Positions 1-9,714 are shown, counted from the stretch's first letter. The stretch: 64,000 nucleotides of DNA from Streptomyces roseoviridis (GCF_039535235.1 NZ_BAAAWU010000001.1:3844001-3908000), one strand, 5' to 3'. A program made the numbers and translations. The notes: a model not told the origin generated them from the letters alone.

Positions 1-2252
1 GAGCACGCTGCGCACGCCGTAGGAGTTCGGCGAGCCGGGCACCTGGTAGGCGGGGAAGGACTTGACCTCGCCCGGTGCCGGCTTGTTCTGCTCGGAGGCG
101 CGGTCGGCGGCCTTGATGTCGGTGATCAGCTTGATGCCGACGGTGCCGTTCCGGTCGACCTCCGGCTTGTGGAAGCTGACGAGCTTTCCGTCGGCGAGGG
201 CCTTGGCCGCGCCGGGGTCGTCGATGCCGAGGACCTTCAGGAGCGGTGCGTCGGCGATGAGCAGTCCGCCCTCGACGTAGATGCCGTCGCCGTCGTGGGA
301 GACACAGCGCCAGTCCTTGGCCAGCGCGCGCCGCTGTTCCTTGGTGTACTTCTCCGACGGGTCGGAACCGTCGGGGGTGCGGGCCCACAGCGGACACTCG
401 TTGGCCGGCGGGGTGAGGACCTCGAAGCGACCGCAGCCCTCGCCCTCGCCGTACGGGGCGCAGCCGGGCTTGCCGACGACGATCCGGGACACGTCGGCAC
501 GGACGTCGACGGGCAGCGTCCGCTGCACGGCGTCACGGACCGCGGGGACGTCCCGGCCGCCTTCCTCGGTGACGAGCGCCGCGACGGCGCCGTGGGGCAG
601 GCTCGCCCGGTATTCGGCCCGGCTCTGGGCTTCGTGGCTCGCGCCGTACGTCGAGACGGCGACGGTGCCCGCGACGGCGGCCAGGACGGCGGCGACGGCG
701 GGAGCCGTACGGCCCCGGTTGCGGACGGCGTCGCGCAGGGCGAGGCGCGGCGAGAGCGGCAGCCAGCGGCCGGCCCGGCCGAACAGGCCGACCAGGGCGG
801 GCGTCATGGCGACCACGCCCAGCTCGGCGATGGCCGAGCCACCGGCGACCAGCACGAACTGGTCGGAGACGACGGAGCCGTACAGGGCGATGACCGCGCC
901 GAGCAGGACGGCGCCGAGGCCGATCAGCGGCAGGACGCGGTTGCTGCGGCGCACGCCGCGGCGGCCGGTGAGCGAGGCCAGGACGGTCTGCCGGGAGGCG
1001 GTGACGGCCGGGACGATCGCGGAGAGCAGGCCGGTGAGGACGGCGAGCGCGGCGATGGCGAGCAGTTCCAGCGGCTTGACGGTGAAACCGCCGAACCGCT
1101 GGCCCATGTAGTCCTCCAGGAGCGGCCGGAGGGCGAAGGTCAGGATCAGGGCGAGGACCGTGCCGACCACGGCGGCGGCGACGCCGATGACGAGGCCGCC
1201 GCTCAGCACGATGGCCCGGATGTGGCTGCGGGCCCCGCCGTTGGCGCCGACCAGGCCCAGCTGGCGGCGGGATCGGCGGGCACCGACGGCGAAGGCCGGG
1301 CCGGCGAGCAGGCAGATCTCCAGCATCGCCAGGCCGACCACCGTGCCCACGGCGGCGAGCGCGGCGGCGTCGGCGGCCCCGCTGCTCTCGTAGTCGCCCC
1401 AGCCCTCCTTCTGGTAGAGCGGTACCTCGGAGCGGGCGGGCGGGTCGAGGGCCACGGCGCGCGAGGTGACCAGGACGCCCTTGGCGTTGATCTCCTGGAC
1501 CGTGTTCCACGTGAAACCACCGGACTTCTTCACCAGGTAGGTGGTGGAGACGTCGGGCGCCGGCAGTCCGGCCTTCTCGACGGCCTTGGCGTACGGCGCG
1601 AGGAACGCGCCGGGCAGGGCGTTGACCTGCTGTGCCGTCAGGTCGTTGGGCAGCTCGTACGAGCCGCTGATCACATAGGTGCGGTCGAAGCCGCGGGCGG
1701 TGAGGGTGGAGCCGACGGACAGGCCGCTGCTCTCCAGGAACCGGGTGGTCGCGGCGATCTCGTCGTTCTTCTCCGGGAAGCGGCCTTCCTGGAGGCGCAT
1801 GATGCCGCGGGCGACGGGATCGGCGGCGGCCAGTTCCCGGACCTCGGCCTGGAGCAGACCGTGCGCGGTGGTCAGCTTGGCGCTGCCCCTGCTGTCGGGC
1901 AGCACCGTCGAGCCGGACGGGATGACCTTGGTGACGTCGGTCGGGCCGTCGGGCCAGGACTTGCCCGGGGTGTCGTAGTCCTCGACCGGGGTGTACTGCT
2001 CGCCCTGGGGGTCCTGGAGGATGGCCACGCCGTCCATCCGGGCGTCGGAGAAGCGGGCGTCGGCGGCACCGATCGTGCGCTCCATCCGCTGCTCGGGGCT
2101 GAGTTCGGCGCTGCGCAGGGTCAGGTCGAAGGCGCTCACGCCCAGGATCGGCAGGGCGATCATGGCGAGGACGAGGAAGCTGCGGCCCTTGGAGCGCCAG
2201 GCGTCGCGGCGGGCGATGCGGACCGCGGCCCGCCAGGAGTGGAACCAGGTCG

Positions 2253-2256
<4 letters not shown>
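1..2256 (-). CDS. ABC exporter permease, FtsX/MacB family (C-terminus outside window)
   Basis: This is the membrane subunit of a two-component ABC exporter and probably works with the ATPase encoded just upstream. The GTG start at 2256 overlaps the ATPase stop (GTGA), so the two are translationally coupled. 752 codons are visible before the window edge. The N-terminus has a basic cytoplasmic stretch (RIARRDAWRSKGRS), then a first membrane helix around residues 20-38. A large extracytoplasmic region follows, then a block of membrane helices with the FtsX-type loop signature (AVGARRSRRQLGLVGANGG). Further extracytoplasmic sequence follows after that. The order TM - extracellular domain - three TMs - TM - second extracellular domain is typical of the long (over 800 residue) actinobacterial FtsX-type permeases. 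The substrate cannot be inferred. Confidence 0.92.
1504..1517. other. parS-like site with one mismatch
   Basis: GTTCCACGTGAAAC differs at one position from the Streptomyces parS consensus GTTTCACGTGAAAC. It lies inside the permease coding sequence. Streptomyces ParB binds a cluster of such sites around oriC, and some known sites carry single mismatches. A perfect copy lies 13.6 kb away, which makes a functional site plausible. ParB binding here is inferred. Confidence 0.55.
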
Positions 2257-2990
<734 letters not shown>

Positions 2991-3081
2991 GGTTCCCCCT
3001 CGGGCGTACGCCGGTGAACGGCCGTGCCTCGCCGGGACGCGAGGCCGTCGGCGGCGCCGTGCGTACGGTATGGGTCTGGTC

Positions 3082-3165
3082 GGGTGGTTCGGGTGGTTCG
3101 GGTGGTTCGGGTGTTCGCGGTGGTTCAGGCTGCTCGGGTGGTGCAGGCCGCTCGGGTGGTTCCGT
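3082..3165. repeat. Intergenic 9-bp minisatellite (GGGTGGTTC unit)
   Basis: Three perfect head-to-tail copies of GGGTGGTTC (3082-3108) are followed by degenerate copies (GGGTGTTCG, CGGTGGTTCAGG, GGGTGGTGC, GGGTGGTTC) to about 3165. They fill most of the 217-nt gap between the PadR and ABC ATPase genes. No gene is visible in the gap. Confidence 0.8.
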
Positions 3166-3207
3166 TCGGCGGGGCCGGGGCCGGTGGCCGGTGGCCGGGG
3201 CCGGTGG

Positions 3208-3879
3208 TCAGGACCCGTGGTGAGTCGCGGACGGCACGGGGGGCGCCGGTGCGGCCCCCGCGGCTCCCGCGGCCCCCGCCCCCGCCCCGGCCGGCCCCGG
3301 CCTCGCCACCTCGGCCGCCTCCGTCGCCGCGGCGGTCGACGAGAGGCGGATCAGCCGCGACTCGCAGTGGTCGAGCCAGCGCGCCTCGGCCTCGGTCTGG
3401 AAGATCAGCTGCTCCAGGACGAGCAGCCAGGCGACGTCGTCCCGCTCCCGGGCGCCGCTCTTCTCGACGGCGGTGAGGGCCTGGGCCTTCAGCCGGGTGT
3501 AGTCCTGCATGGCCTTCACGGTGTGCCGGCGCTGGGACTGGATGACGTCACGGATGTCGACCCCGGGCGCCCCGACGGCCATGGCCAGTTTGATGGCCAG
3601 CTCGTCACGGGCCGGGCTGGTGCGGTCGACCGGGTTCTCGAACCAGCTGCGCAGCTCGGCGCGACCGCTGTCGGTGATCGCGTAGAGCGCGTGGCCGGCC
3701 GCGTCCTCGCCGTCCTGGACGACCATGCCGTCGCGTTCGAGCCGGCTGAGCGTCGTGTAGACCTGGCCCACGTTCAGCGGCCAGGTGGAGCCGGTGCGGG
3801 ACTCGAACTCCGTACGGAGCTGGGAGCCGTAGCGAGGGCCGCGTTCGAGGAGGGCGAGAAGCCCGTGGCGGATGGACAT
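3208..3879 (-). CDS. PadR-family transcriptional regulator
   Basis: A 223-residue protein with an N-terminal PadR winged helix (MSIRHGLLALLERGPRYGSQ, then VGQVYTTLSRLERDGMV) and a C-terminal helical (Vir-type) dimerisation domain (AIKLAMAVGAP to WLDHCESRL). A low-complexity Ala/Gly/Pro tail ends it. I chose ATG 3879 because it begins the conserved PadR motif. An upstream in-frame start would add 12 non-conserved residues that run through the promoter. No Shine-Dalgarno precedes the ATG, and a -10-like TATACA lies 8 nt upstream, so the transcript is probably leaderless. It probably represses itself and the downstream ABC exporter genes. Confidence 0.9.
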   Translation of the reverse strand: MSIRHGLLALLERGPRYGSQLRTEFESRTGSTWPLNVGQVYTTLSRLERDGMVVQDGEDAAGHALYAITDSGRAELRSWFENPVDRTSPARDELAIKLAMAVGAPGVDIRDVIQSQRRHTVKAMQDYTRLKAQALTAVEKSGARERDDVAWLLVLEQLIFQTEAEARWLDHCESRLIRLSSTAAATEAAEVARPGPAGAGAGAAGAAGAAPAPPVPSATHHGS

Positions 3880-3915
3880 ACCGAGTATGTATACCGAGTA
3901 AGTCGACGCCGACAA
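3878..3915 (-). promoter_or_regulatory. PadR promoter and autoregulatory operator
   Basis: On the minus strand the 10-mer TACTCGGTAT occurs twice, at 3878-3887 and 3891-3900 (13-bp period). Each is the core of an imperfect dyad ATAC-CGA-GTAT. A promoter-like -35 TTGTCG (3910-3915) and -10 TATACA (3888-3893) are 16 nt apart, and the -10 ends 8 nt before the ATG. The boxes cover the -10 and the initiation codon, as expected for a repressor that blocks its own leaderless promoter. This is inferred from sequence only. Confidence 0.6.
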
Positions 3916-3975
3916 GCGCCCTGAGGCGGACGCCGGCGGTCCCCCTCAAGGGGGACCCGGGCCGCCTCGACGCGC

Positions 3976-4815
3976 TCAGCGGCGGCGGATCCGCACCCCG
4001 AGGAAGCCGATGCCGAGGCCCACCAGAGCCAGCCCCACGCCCAGCGTGAGCACGGGAATCCGCCGGTCGGAGAGGTCGACGGGAGCCTCGGTGTCACCCC
4101 GGGAAGCAGCCGCGGGCAGCTCCGCGGGCGAACTCTCGACGGCCGGAGGGTCCGTCTCGGGTACCACGTCGACCCCCTCGTCCGGCTCCTCGGAGGGCTC
4201 CTCCTCTGTTGCCGTTTTGGTACGAGAGGGCTCCTCCGGACCCGTGGGGGACGGCGAGCCGGAGGGGTCGGCCGGCCGGCCGGGCCGCTCCCTGCCCTCT
4301 CCAGCGGGCCGCCCCGCCAAGGAGGCGGAGGCGCCGGGTGACACGGGTGCGTCGGACGGCTCCGACGGCTTGGGAGCGGCGGGTCCGGCCGGTCCGGCGG
4401 GTCCGGCGGGTCCGGCGGGCCCGGAGGAGGGCACGGGCGACGAGGCCGAGGAGGGGCGAGGGCGCGCGGTGGCGGCGGCGGGCCCGCTCGGTGCGGGCGC
4501 GGGGGAGCGGGTCGCGGAGGCGGTCGCAGGGCGCCAGGGGGGCGCGGAAGGACGCGGGGTGGTCGTCGCGGCGGCCGGCTCCCCGGGGCGTCGTACGGCG
4601 GCGGGCGGGCCCGGTGCGCCGGCGCTCTGTGTGGCGCGGGGCGCGAACGCGGCCTCGTACCCGTCAGGCCCGGAGGCCGCCGACCCGTACGCCGCCGACC
4701 CGTAGGCGAGCACCCCGCACGCCACCGAGCCGGCGCAGACGGTCCACCAGCCGGGGAGCGCCGACGTGAACGCCCGCGCTCGCGCCCGCACACGAGGACG
4801 TGGTCCTGGAGCCAC
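3976..4815 (-). CDS. Pro/Ala/Ser-rich surface protein with C-terminal membrane anchor
   Basis: No recognised catalytic domain. About 279 residues: a very basic N-terminus (RPRVRARARA), a hydrophobic stretch (WWTVCAGSVACGVLAYGS) that could be a signal peptide or signal anchor, and a long disordered Pro/Ala/Ser/Glu region. The disordered part includes five GPA triplets. A C-terminal hydrophobic helix (LTLGVGLALVGLGIGFLGV) ends in RIRRR. That helix plus basic tail resembles a cell-wall or membrane anchor, but no LPXTG-type sorting motif is visible. I chose GTG 4815 because GGGAGGGGG lies 7 nt upstream. An earlier in-frame ATG at 4887 has no ribosome binding site. A spacer or surface-stalk role is inference. 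Confidence 0.7.
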   Translation of the reverse strand: MAPGPRPRVRARARAFTSALPGWWTVCAGSVACGVLAYGSAAYGSAASGPDGYEAAFAPRATQSAGAPGPPAAVRRPGEPAAATTTPRPSAPPWRPATASATRSPAPAPSGPAAATARPRPSSASSPVPSSGPAGPAGPAGPAGPAAPKPSEPSDAPVSPGASASLAGRPAGEGRERPGRPADPSGSPSPTGPEEPSRTKTATEEEPSEEPDEGVDVVPETDPPAVESSPAELPAAASRGDTEAPVDLSDRRIPVLTLGVGLALVGLGIGFLGVRIRRR

Positions 4816-4905
4816 CGGGTGACCCCCTCCCGTACCGAACCGCCGAGTTGTTCGACTCAGCGTCACATGACGGGAGGAACCCGGCATCCCGGGCGGCGCC
4901 GGACG

Positions 4906-4980
4906 AGTCAGGGACCAGCCGCCCAGTCAGGAACCAGCCGCCGAGTCAGGAGCCGGCGGACCAGTCGGGGACCTCCGGAC
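4906..4980. repeat. Intergenic 19-bp tandem repeat
   Basis: AGTCAGG-ACCAGCCGCC-like units begin at 4906, 4925, 4944 and 4963, an exact 19-bp period with substitutions increasing to the right. They lie in the 234-nt gap upstream of the surface-protein gene and downstream of the kinase gene. No gene is seen in the gap. Confidence 0.75.
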
Positions 4981-5049
4981 GCCCCAATAGGCGGCGGGCC
5001 GGCGGGTCGGAAGCCTCTGGGGCGGCTGCGCAGGCCCGCCCCTCCCCGC

Positions 5050-6690
5050 TCACTGCTGCGGCGGGTTGCCCGTGGAGACCACGAACGTGAACTCGGCGTC
5101 CTCGGCCGTGATGTCCTCGCCCGCGGGCGGGTACTGGCTGATGACCGTGCCCTGGCCGTAGGTGGCCTCGTCCGTCGACGACTCGCTCTTGACCTTCCAG
5201 CCCGCGGCCTGGAGGCAGTCCTTCACCGACTTGATGTTCTTGTACGTGAAGTCCGGGACCTGGAACTTGCTCGGGTCGCTGCTCGACTCCTGCGGCTCCG
5301 TGCACTTCTTCGTGGCGATGGTCTTGGTGAGGTCCGGGCCCTTGTGACCGGGAGCCGTGCTGACGCTCTGGCTCGGGTCGCCGCCCGCCTTCTCGCCGCC
5401 CTCCGGGTCCTTGTTCATGAGCGAGACGCCCACGATCACGCCGATCACGACCACCAGGCCGAGGGCTCCGATGGCGATCTTGTTCGTGCCGCCCCGGGAG
5501 GAGCCGCCGCCGCTGACGGCGGGCGCGGCCTGCTGCGGCACGGTGTACGGGCCGGGCGTGGCCATCGGCGCCGGGGTCTGGTAGACGGAGGCGGGCGGCG
5601 GGGTGTGTGCCTGCTGCGGGTAGCCGTACGACGGGGCAGGGGCCGGGGTCGGCGCCCCGTAGGGGCCGGGCTGGGGGGTCGGCTGGTACGGCGTCTGGAT
5701 GCCGTGCGCGGACGGCGGCGGGGTCTGGCCGACGGGCGGGAAGACCGCGGAGCCGACGCCCGACCCGCTGTTGACCGGGCCACCGGCGACGATCATCGGC
5801 GCACCGGTCTGGCCGGCGGCGAGCACCCGCAGGCACTCGTCGCGCATGGCGGCGGCGCTGGGGAAACGCTCGTTCGGGTTCTTCTTCAGGGCGCGGGCCA
5901 CCAGGGCGTCCATCGCGGGGGTGACCGCGCGGTTCACCGAGGACGGCAGCGCCGGCTCCTCCTGCACGTGCGCGTAGGCGATGGCGAGCGGCGAGTCCGC
6001 GTCGAACGGCAGACGGCCCGTCAGCAGCTGGAAGAGCATGATGCCGACCGAGTACAGGTCGGAGCGGGCGTCCACGCCGCGGCCGAGCGCCTGCTCGGGC
6101 GACAGGTACTGCGGGGTGCCGACGACCATGCCGGTCTGGGTCATCGAGGTGACTCCGGACTGCATCGCGCGGGCGATGCCGAAGTCCATGACCTTGACGA
6201 CGCCGCGCTTGGTCATCATCACGTTGCCCGGCTTGATGTCCCGGTGGACCAGGCCCATCTCGTGGCTGGTCTCCAGGGCGGCGAGCACGTCCGCCGTGAC
6301 CTTCAGCGCCTTGTCGGCCGGCATCGCGCCGTGGCTCTGGATGTCCGCGGCGAGCACCGAGCCGAGCGGCTGGCCCTCCACGTACTCCATGACGATGTAC
6401 GGCATGACGGCGCCGTCGAGGGTGTCCTCGCCGGTGTCGAAGACCGAGACGATGTTCGTGTGCGACAACTTCGCAACAGCCTGCGCCTCGCGGCGGAAGC
6501 GTTCGCGGAAGGACTGTTCGCGGCCGAGCTCGGTGTGCAGCGTCTTGATGGCGACCTGGCGGTCGAGCGCGCTGTCGTACGCCAGGTACACCGACGCCAT
6601 GCCGCCCTCGCCGAGAAGGTCGCGAAGCTGGTAGCGGCCGTTCGCGACCGAACCGCCCGCATAGCGGCCCTGTGCGCCGTCCTGGCTCAT
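5050..6690 (-). CDS. PASTA-domain Ser/Thr protein kinase (PknB-like)
   Basis: A 546-residue transmembrane Hanks-type kinase. The kinase domain covers about residues 20-290: glycine loop GEGGMASV, ATP Lys49 (VAIK), HRDIKPGN with catalytic Asp151, DFG Asp169, an activation loop rich in Thr/Ser (SGVTSMTQTGMVVGT) and the PEQ motif. A Pro/Gln-rich juxtamembrane linker follows (about 300-400), one TM helix at about 405-425, and a single extracellular PASTA-type domain at about 476-541 (VPDFTYKNIKSVKDCLQAAGW, with a QYPPAGEDI motif). PASTA domains in this family sense peptidoglycan fragments. One PASTA unit is fewer than in the classical four-PASTA PknB. It is divergent from a second kinase gene. 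Start ATG 6690 is preceded by GGGGGAA. Confidence 0.95.
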   Translation of the reverse strand: MSQDGAQGRYAGGSVANGRYQLRDLLGEGGMASVYLAYDSALDRQVAIKTLHTELGREQSFRERFRREAQAVAKLSHTNIVSVFDTGEDTLDGAVMPYIVMEYVEGQPLGSVLAADIQSHGAMPADKALKVTADVLAALETSHEMGLVHRDIKPGNVMMTKRGVVKVMDFGIARAMQSGVTSMTQTGMVVGTPQYLSPEQALGRGVDARSDLYSVGIMLFQLLTGRLPFDADSPLAIAYAHVQEEPALPSSVNRAVTPAMDALVARALKKNPNERFPSAAAMRDECLRVLAAGQTGAPMIVAGGPVNSGSGVGSAVFPPVGQTPPPSAHGIQTPYQPTPQPGPYGAPTPAPAPSYGYPQQAHTPPPASVYQTPAPMATPGPYTVPQQAAPAVSGGGSSRGGTNKIAIGALGLVVVIGVIVGVSLMNKDPEGGEKAGGDPSQSVSTAPGHKGPDLTKTIATKKCTEPQESSSDPSKFQVPDFTYKNIKSVKDCLQAAGWKVKSESSTDEATYGQGTVISQYPPAGEDITAEDAEFTFVVSTGNPPQQ

Positions 6691-6966
6691 CTCGTGCTTC
6701 CCCCTACGCGCGCGCGGCGGCGCTGATCCGGAATTTCCTGGCCAAGTCTGCCCGAGGGCAGTGACACGTCAAGCCGCGCACCGGTTCGGTGCCCGATCCG
6801 TGACCCTCTGCACCGTCGGTGTTCCGGAAGCGTGACAGGAACGGCATCGGATTTGCACAGGCGTACGTCCCGGGTGCCGGGTGGCCGGTCCACCGCGGAC
6901 CGTGATGTCGTACGGAGCCTGTAGCGTGACGACTGGAGACGGCACGAGAGACGACGGCGAGGACTG
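6691..6966. promoter_or_regulatory. Divergent promoter region of the two kinase genes
   Basis: This 276-nt gap between divergent kinase genes must hold both promoters. A TAGCGT at 6922-6927 is a -10 candidate for the plus-strand kinase, and GAGGA close to its ATG is the likely ribosome binding site. No clear operator dyad or RNA gene is seen. Confidence 0.4.
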
Positions 6967-8667
6967 ATGGCACCCGAATCCGGAGCAGGTGGCGGTGTGC
7001 CGGACGCTTCCGCCGAGTCGTGGGGCGTCGGCGGAGTCGTCGGTGACGGTCGCTACCGACTGACCCACCGGCTGGGCCGAGGCGGCATGGCCGAGGTCTT
7101 CGCGGCCGAGGACGTGCGCCTCGGGCGCACGGTCGCCGTGAAGCTGCTGCGCCCCGACCTGGCGGAGGACCCGGTCTCCAAGGCCCGCTTCACGCGCGAG
7201 GCGCAGTCGGTCGCGGGCCTCAACCACCATGCCATCGTGGCCGTCTACGACTCGGGCGAGGACCTGGTCGGCAGCCAGTCCGTGCCGTACATCGTGATGG
7301 AGCTCGTCGAGGGCCGCACCATCCGCGACCTGCTGATCAGCGCCGAGGCGCCCGGTCCGGAGCAGGCCCTCATCATCGTCTCCGGCGTCCTGGAGGCGCT
7401 CGCCTACTCCCACCAGCACGGCATCGTGCACCGGGACATCAAGCCGGCGAACGTGATCATCACTCACACCGGCGCCGTCAAGGTCATGGACTTCGGCATC
7501 GCGCGCGCCCTGCACGGGGCGCAGTCGACGATGACCCAGACCGGCATGGTCATGGGCACGCCGCAGTACCTCTCCCCCGAACAGGCGCTCGGCAAGGCCG
7601 TCGACCACCGCTCCGACCTGTACGCGACGGGCTGCCTGCTCTACGAACTGCTCGCGCTGCGGCCTCCCTTCACCGGCGAGACCCCGCTGTCGGTGGTCTA
7701 CCAGCACGTCCAGGACGCCCCCATCCCGCCGTCCGAGGTCGCCGAGGGGGCGCCGCCGGAGCTCGACGGCCTGGTCATGCGCTCCCTCGCGAAGGACCCG
7801 GACGACCGGTTCCAGAGCGCCGAGGAGATGCGCGGCCTGGTCCAGTACGGGCTGCAGATGCTCCAGGAGCAGGGCGGCCACACCGGCGTGTGGAGCACCG
7901 GCCCGGTGGAGACGCACGACAGCTTCCGCACCCCGGCGGGCGGTTCGGCGGCGACGGCCGTCATGGGCCACCCCATGCACCACGAGACCGCGCAGGGCCC
8001 GATCCTGCCGCCGATGAACCCGGACGACGGCGGTTACGACGGGGGCTACGACAACGGCAAGGGCGGCTACGGGCAGGGCGGCGCCTACGGCACGCAGGGC
8101 GCGGGCGGCCGGACCGGCGGACGCGGCAAGGTGCTGCTGTTCGTGGCGCTCGCGCTGGTCGCGATGGTCGCCGGTGTCGTCTACGCGCTGGACAAGGCCG
8201 CGGAGAAGAGCGGCGGCACCAACAAGCCGCCGGCCGTCACCGACTCGCCGTCCACGACGAAGGAGACGCCGAGCCCGTCCGAGGAGCCGTCGCAGGAGAC
8301 CCGGACGCCCGACTCGTCGACCGGCGGCGGCCAGCAGACCTACACGCCCACGTACCGGCCGACGTACCGCCCGACGACCGAACCGACGCCGTCGACCGAC
8401 CCGACGGGCACGACCGACGGCGGCACCGGCACCGAGGGCTCCACGGAGGGTTCCACCGAGGGCTCGACGGAGGGTTCCACCGAGGGCTCGACGGAGGGAA
8501 GCAGCACGGAGGGCACGTCCACCGGCACCTCCACGGGGACGTCCACCGGCACCTCCACGGGCACGACGACCGGCACTTCCACGGGCACGTCCACCGGGAC
8601 CTCCACGGGCACGACGACCGGGACCTCCAAGGGTACGGGGACGGGCAGCGGGAACGGCTCCGGCTGA
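6967..8667 (+). CDS. Transmembrane Ser/Thr protein kinase with repetitive extracellular tail
   Basis: A 566-residue Hanks-type kinase. The catalytic domain is at about residues 30-300, with GRGGMAEV, ATP Lys59 (VAVK), HRDIKPAN with Asp157, DFG Asp175, activation loop QSTMTQTGMVMGT and SPEQ. A Gly/Tyr-rich linker (about 350-385) precedes one TM helix at about 388-408. The extracytoplasmic part has no PASTA domain. It is a Ser/Thr/Pro-rich stalk, then about six EGST units and many TSTG units, ending GSGNGSG. Such a tail is a candidate for O-mannosylation or cell-wall insertion (inference). The kinase half is closely similar to the divergent kinase, which suggests an old duplication followed by replacement of the sensor. 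It converges with the APH-type gene, 3 nt apart. Confidence 0.94.
   Translation: MAPESGAGGGVPDASAESWGVGGVVGDGRYRLTHRLGRGGMAEVFAAEDVRLGRTVAVKLLRPDLAEDPVSKARFTREAQSVAGLNHHAIVAVYDSGEDLVGSQSVPYIVMELVEGRTIRDLLISAEAPGPEQALIIVSGVLEALAYSHQHGIVHRDIKPANVIITHTGAVKVMDFGIARALHGAQSTMTQTGMVMGTPQYLSPEQALGKAVDHRSDLYATGCLLYELLALRPPFTGETPLSVVYQHVQDAPIPPSEVAEGAPPELDGLVMRSLAKDPDDRFQSAEEMRGLVQYGLQMLQEQGGHTGVWSTGPVETHDSFRTPAGGSAATAVMGHPMHHETAQGPILPPMNPDDGGYDGGYDNGKGGYGQGGAYGTQGAGGRTGGRGKVLLFVALALVAMVAGVVYALDKAAEKSGGTNKPPAVTDSPSTTKETPSPSEEPSQETRTPDSSTGGGQQTYTPTYRPTYRPTTEPTPSTDPTGTTDGGTGTEGSTEGSTEGSTEGSTEGSTEGSSTEGTSTGTSTGTSTGTSTGTTTGTSTGTSTGTSTGTTTGTSKGTGTGSGNGSG
8434..8640 (+). repeat. Coding tandem repeats (EGST and TSTG units) in kinase tail
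   Basis: Two adjacent in-frame repeat arrays. The first is a run of 12-nt units encoding Glu-Gly-Ser-Thr (from 8434), broken once by an extra Ser. The second is a run of 12-nt units encoding Thr-Ser-Thr-Gly with TTTG variants (to about 8640). Multiples of three keep the frame, so copy-number change would only alter stalk length. Confidence 0.85.
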
Positions 8668-8670
8668 TCC

Positions 8671-9699
8671 TCAGCCCGTGAACGCGTCGCGCACCGCCTC
8701 GTATTCACGGGTCCACCACACCGCCAGGGCCGACACCGCGGGGAACTGCGGATCGGCCCTGCGGTCGTGCAGCTGGTAGCGCCAGCGCAGGGTCCAGAAG
8801 TCGTTGAGGCGCTCCCACCACACCCGCTCCACCGCCGCGGCCAGTTCGGCGCCGTCCGCTCCGGCCGCCCTGCGGTAGGCGCGCGCGTAGGCCCGCACCT
8901 TGTCGAGGGCCAGTTCTCCGGCCGGCCGTACGAAGAAGATGGCGGCGGCCCGCACGGCCTCCTCGGCGCGCGGGCGGACCCCGAGGCGGTCCCAGTCGAC
9001 GATCGCGGCCGGCTCGGCGCCCCGGTAGAGCAGGTTGTAGGGGTGGAAGTCGCCGTGCACCCAGCCGGTCGCCGCGGCGGCCGGGGGCCGGCGGTGGGCA
9101 TGGGCGGCGAGCAGGACCCGGCGTTCGCGCAGACGGTGCTCGGCGAGCTCGTCGAAGCCGTCGCGCGGCCGGCGGGCCCGGACCAGGCGCAGCAGTTCGT
9201 CGATGAGCCGGAAGGTGTCCTCGGGCCGGGCGCTCTCGTGTCCCGGGTCGGGCGGAGGGGCGCCCATCACCCGGTCCAGGCAGGTGTGGACGTGCCCGAG
9301 GAGCGTGCCCAGGCGCCGGCAGCCGGCGCGGGTGAGCTGGGCGCCGTCGCGGTGCCGCCCGTCGATCCAGGGGTGCAGGGCGTAGCAGTGGCCGCCGATG
9401 ACGGCGACCGTGCGGCCCGCGGAGTCCGGCAGCGGCGGGGCGACGGGCAGCCCGAGGCCGTGCAGGCGCTGGGTGGCCCGGTGCTGGCGGACGATGGTGT
9501 CCCGGTCGGCGGTGCGGGCGTCCACGTGCTGCTTGAGGAAGTACGAGCCCCGGGTGGTGGCGAGCCGGTAGCCGCGGTTGAGCAGCCCCTGGGCGACCGG
9601 CTGGCAGGACAGCGGCTCACCGGCGTCGGCGTAGCGGCGCAGCAGGGCGCCGACGGGCGGGGCCAGATGAGGAGCGGGTGGTGCAGATGAGCGCGGCAC
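8671..9699 (-). CDS. Aminoglycoside phosphotransferase (APH)-fold kinase
   Basis: A 342-residue small-molecule kinase of the APH/choline-kinase superfamily. The Brenner-type catalytic motif is clear (WVHGDFHPYNLLY), as is the metal-binding DFG equivalent (AIVDWDRLG). N-terminal ATP-binding features are weaker (SYFLKQHV, Lys as the likely ATP-contact residue). The family includes drug-resistance kinases, homoserine kinases of the ThrB2 type and maltokinases, so the substrate is open. Nothing in the sequence specifically supports antibiotic resistance. The GTG start at 9699 lacks a strong ribosome binding site, so the N-terminal 10-15 residues are uncertain. The next gene upstream on the same strand is 15 nt away, consistent with co-transcription. 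Confidence 0.85.
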   Translation of the reverse strand: MPRSSAPPAPHLAPPVGALLRRYADAGEPLSCQPVAQGLLNRGYRLATTRGSYFLKQHVDARTADRDTIVRQHRATQRLHGLGLPVAPPLPDSAGRTVAVIGGHCYALHPWIDGRHRDGAQLTRAGCRRLGTLLGHVHTCLDRVMGAPPPDPGHESARPEDTFRLIDELLRLVRARRPRDGFDELAEHRLRERRVLLAAHAHRRPPAAAATGWVHGDFHPYNLLYRGAEPAAIVDWDRLGVRPRAEEAVRAAAIFFVRPAGELALDKVRAYARAYRRAAGADGAELAAAVERVWWERLNDFWTLRWRYQLHDRRADPQFPAVSALAVWWTREYEAVRDAFTG

Positions 9700-9714
9700 T
9701 CGCCAGATGGTAGA

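Noticed and set aside
8671..9699. Antibiotic-resistance gene
   Set aside because: The APH fold alone does not show drug specificity; context gives no biosynthetic cluster or resistance partner.
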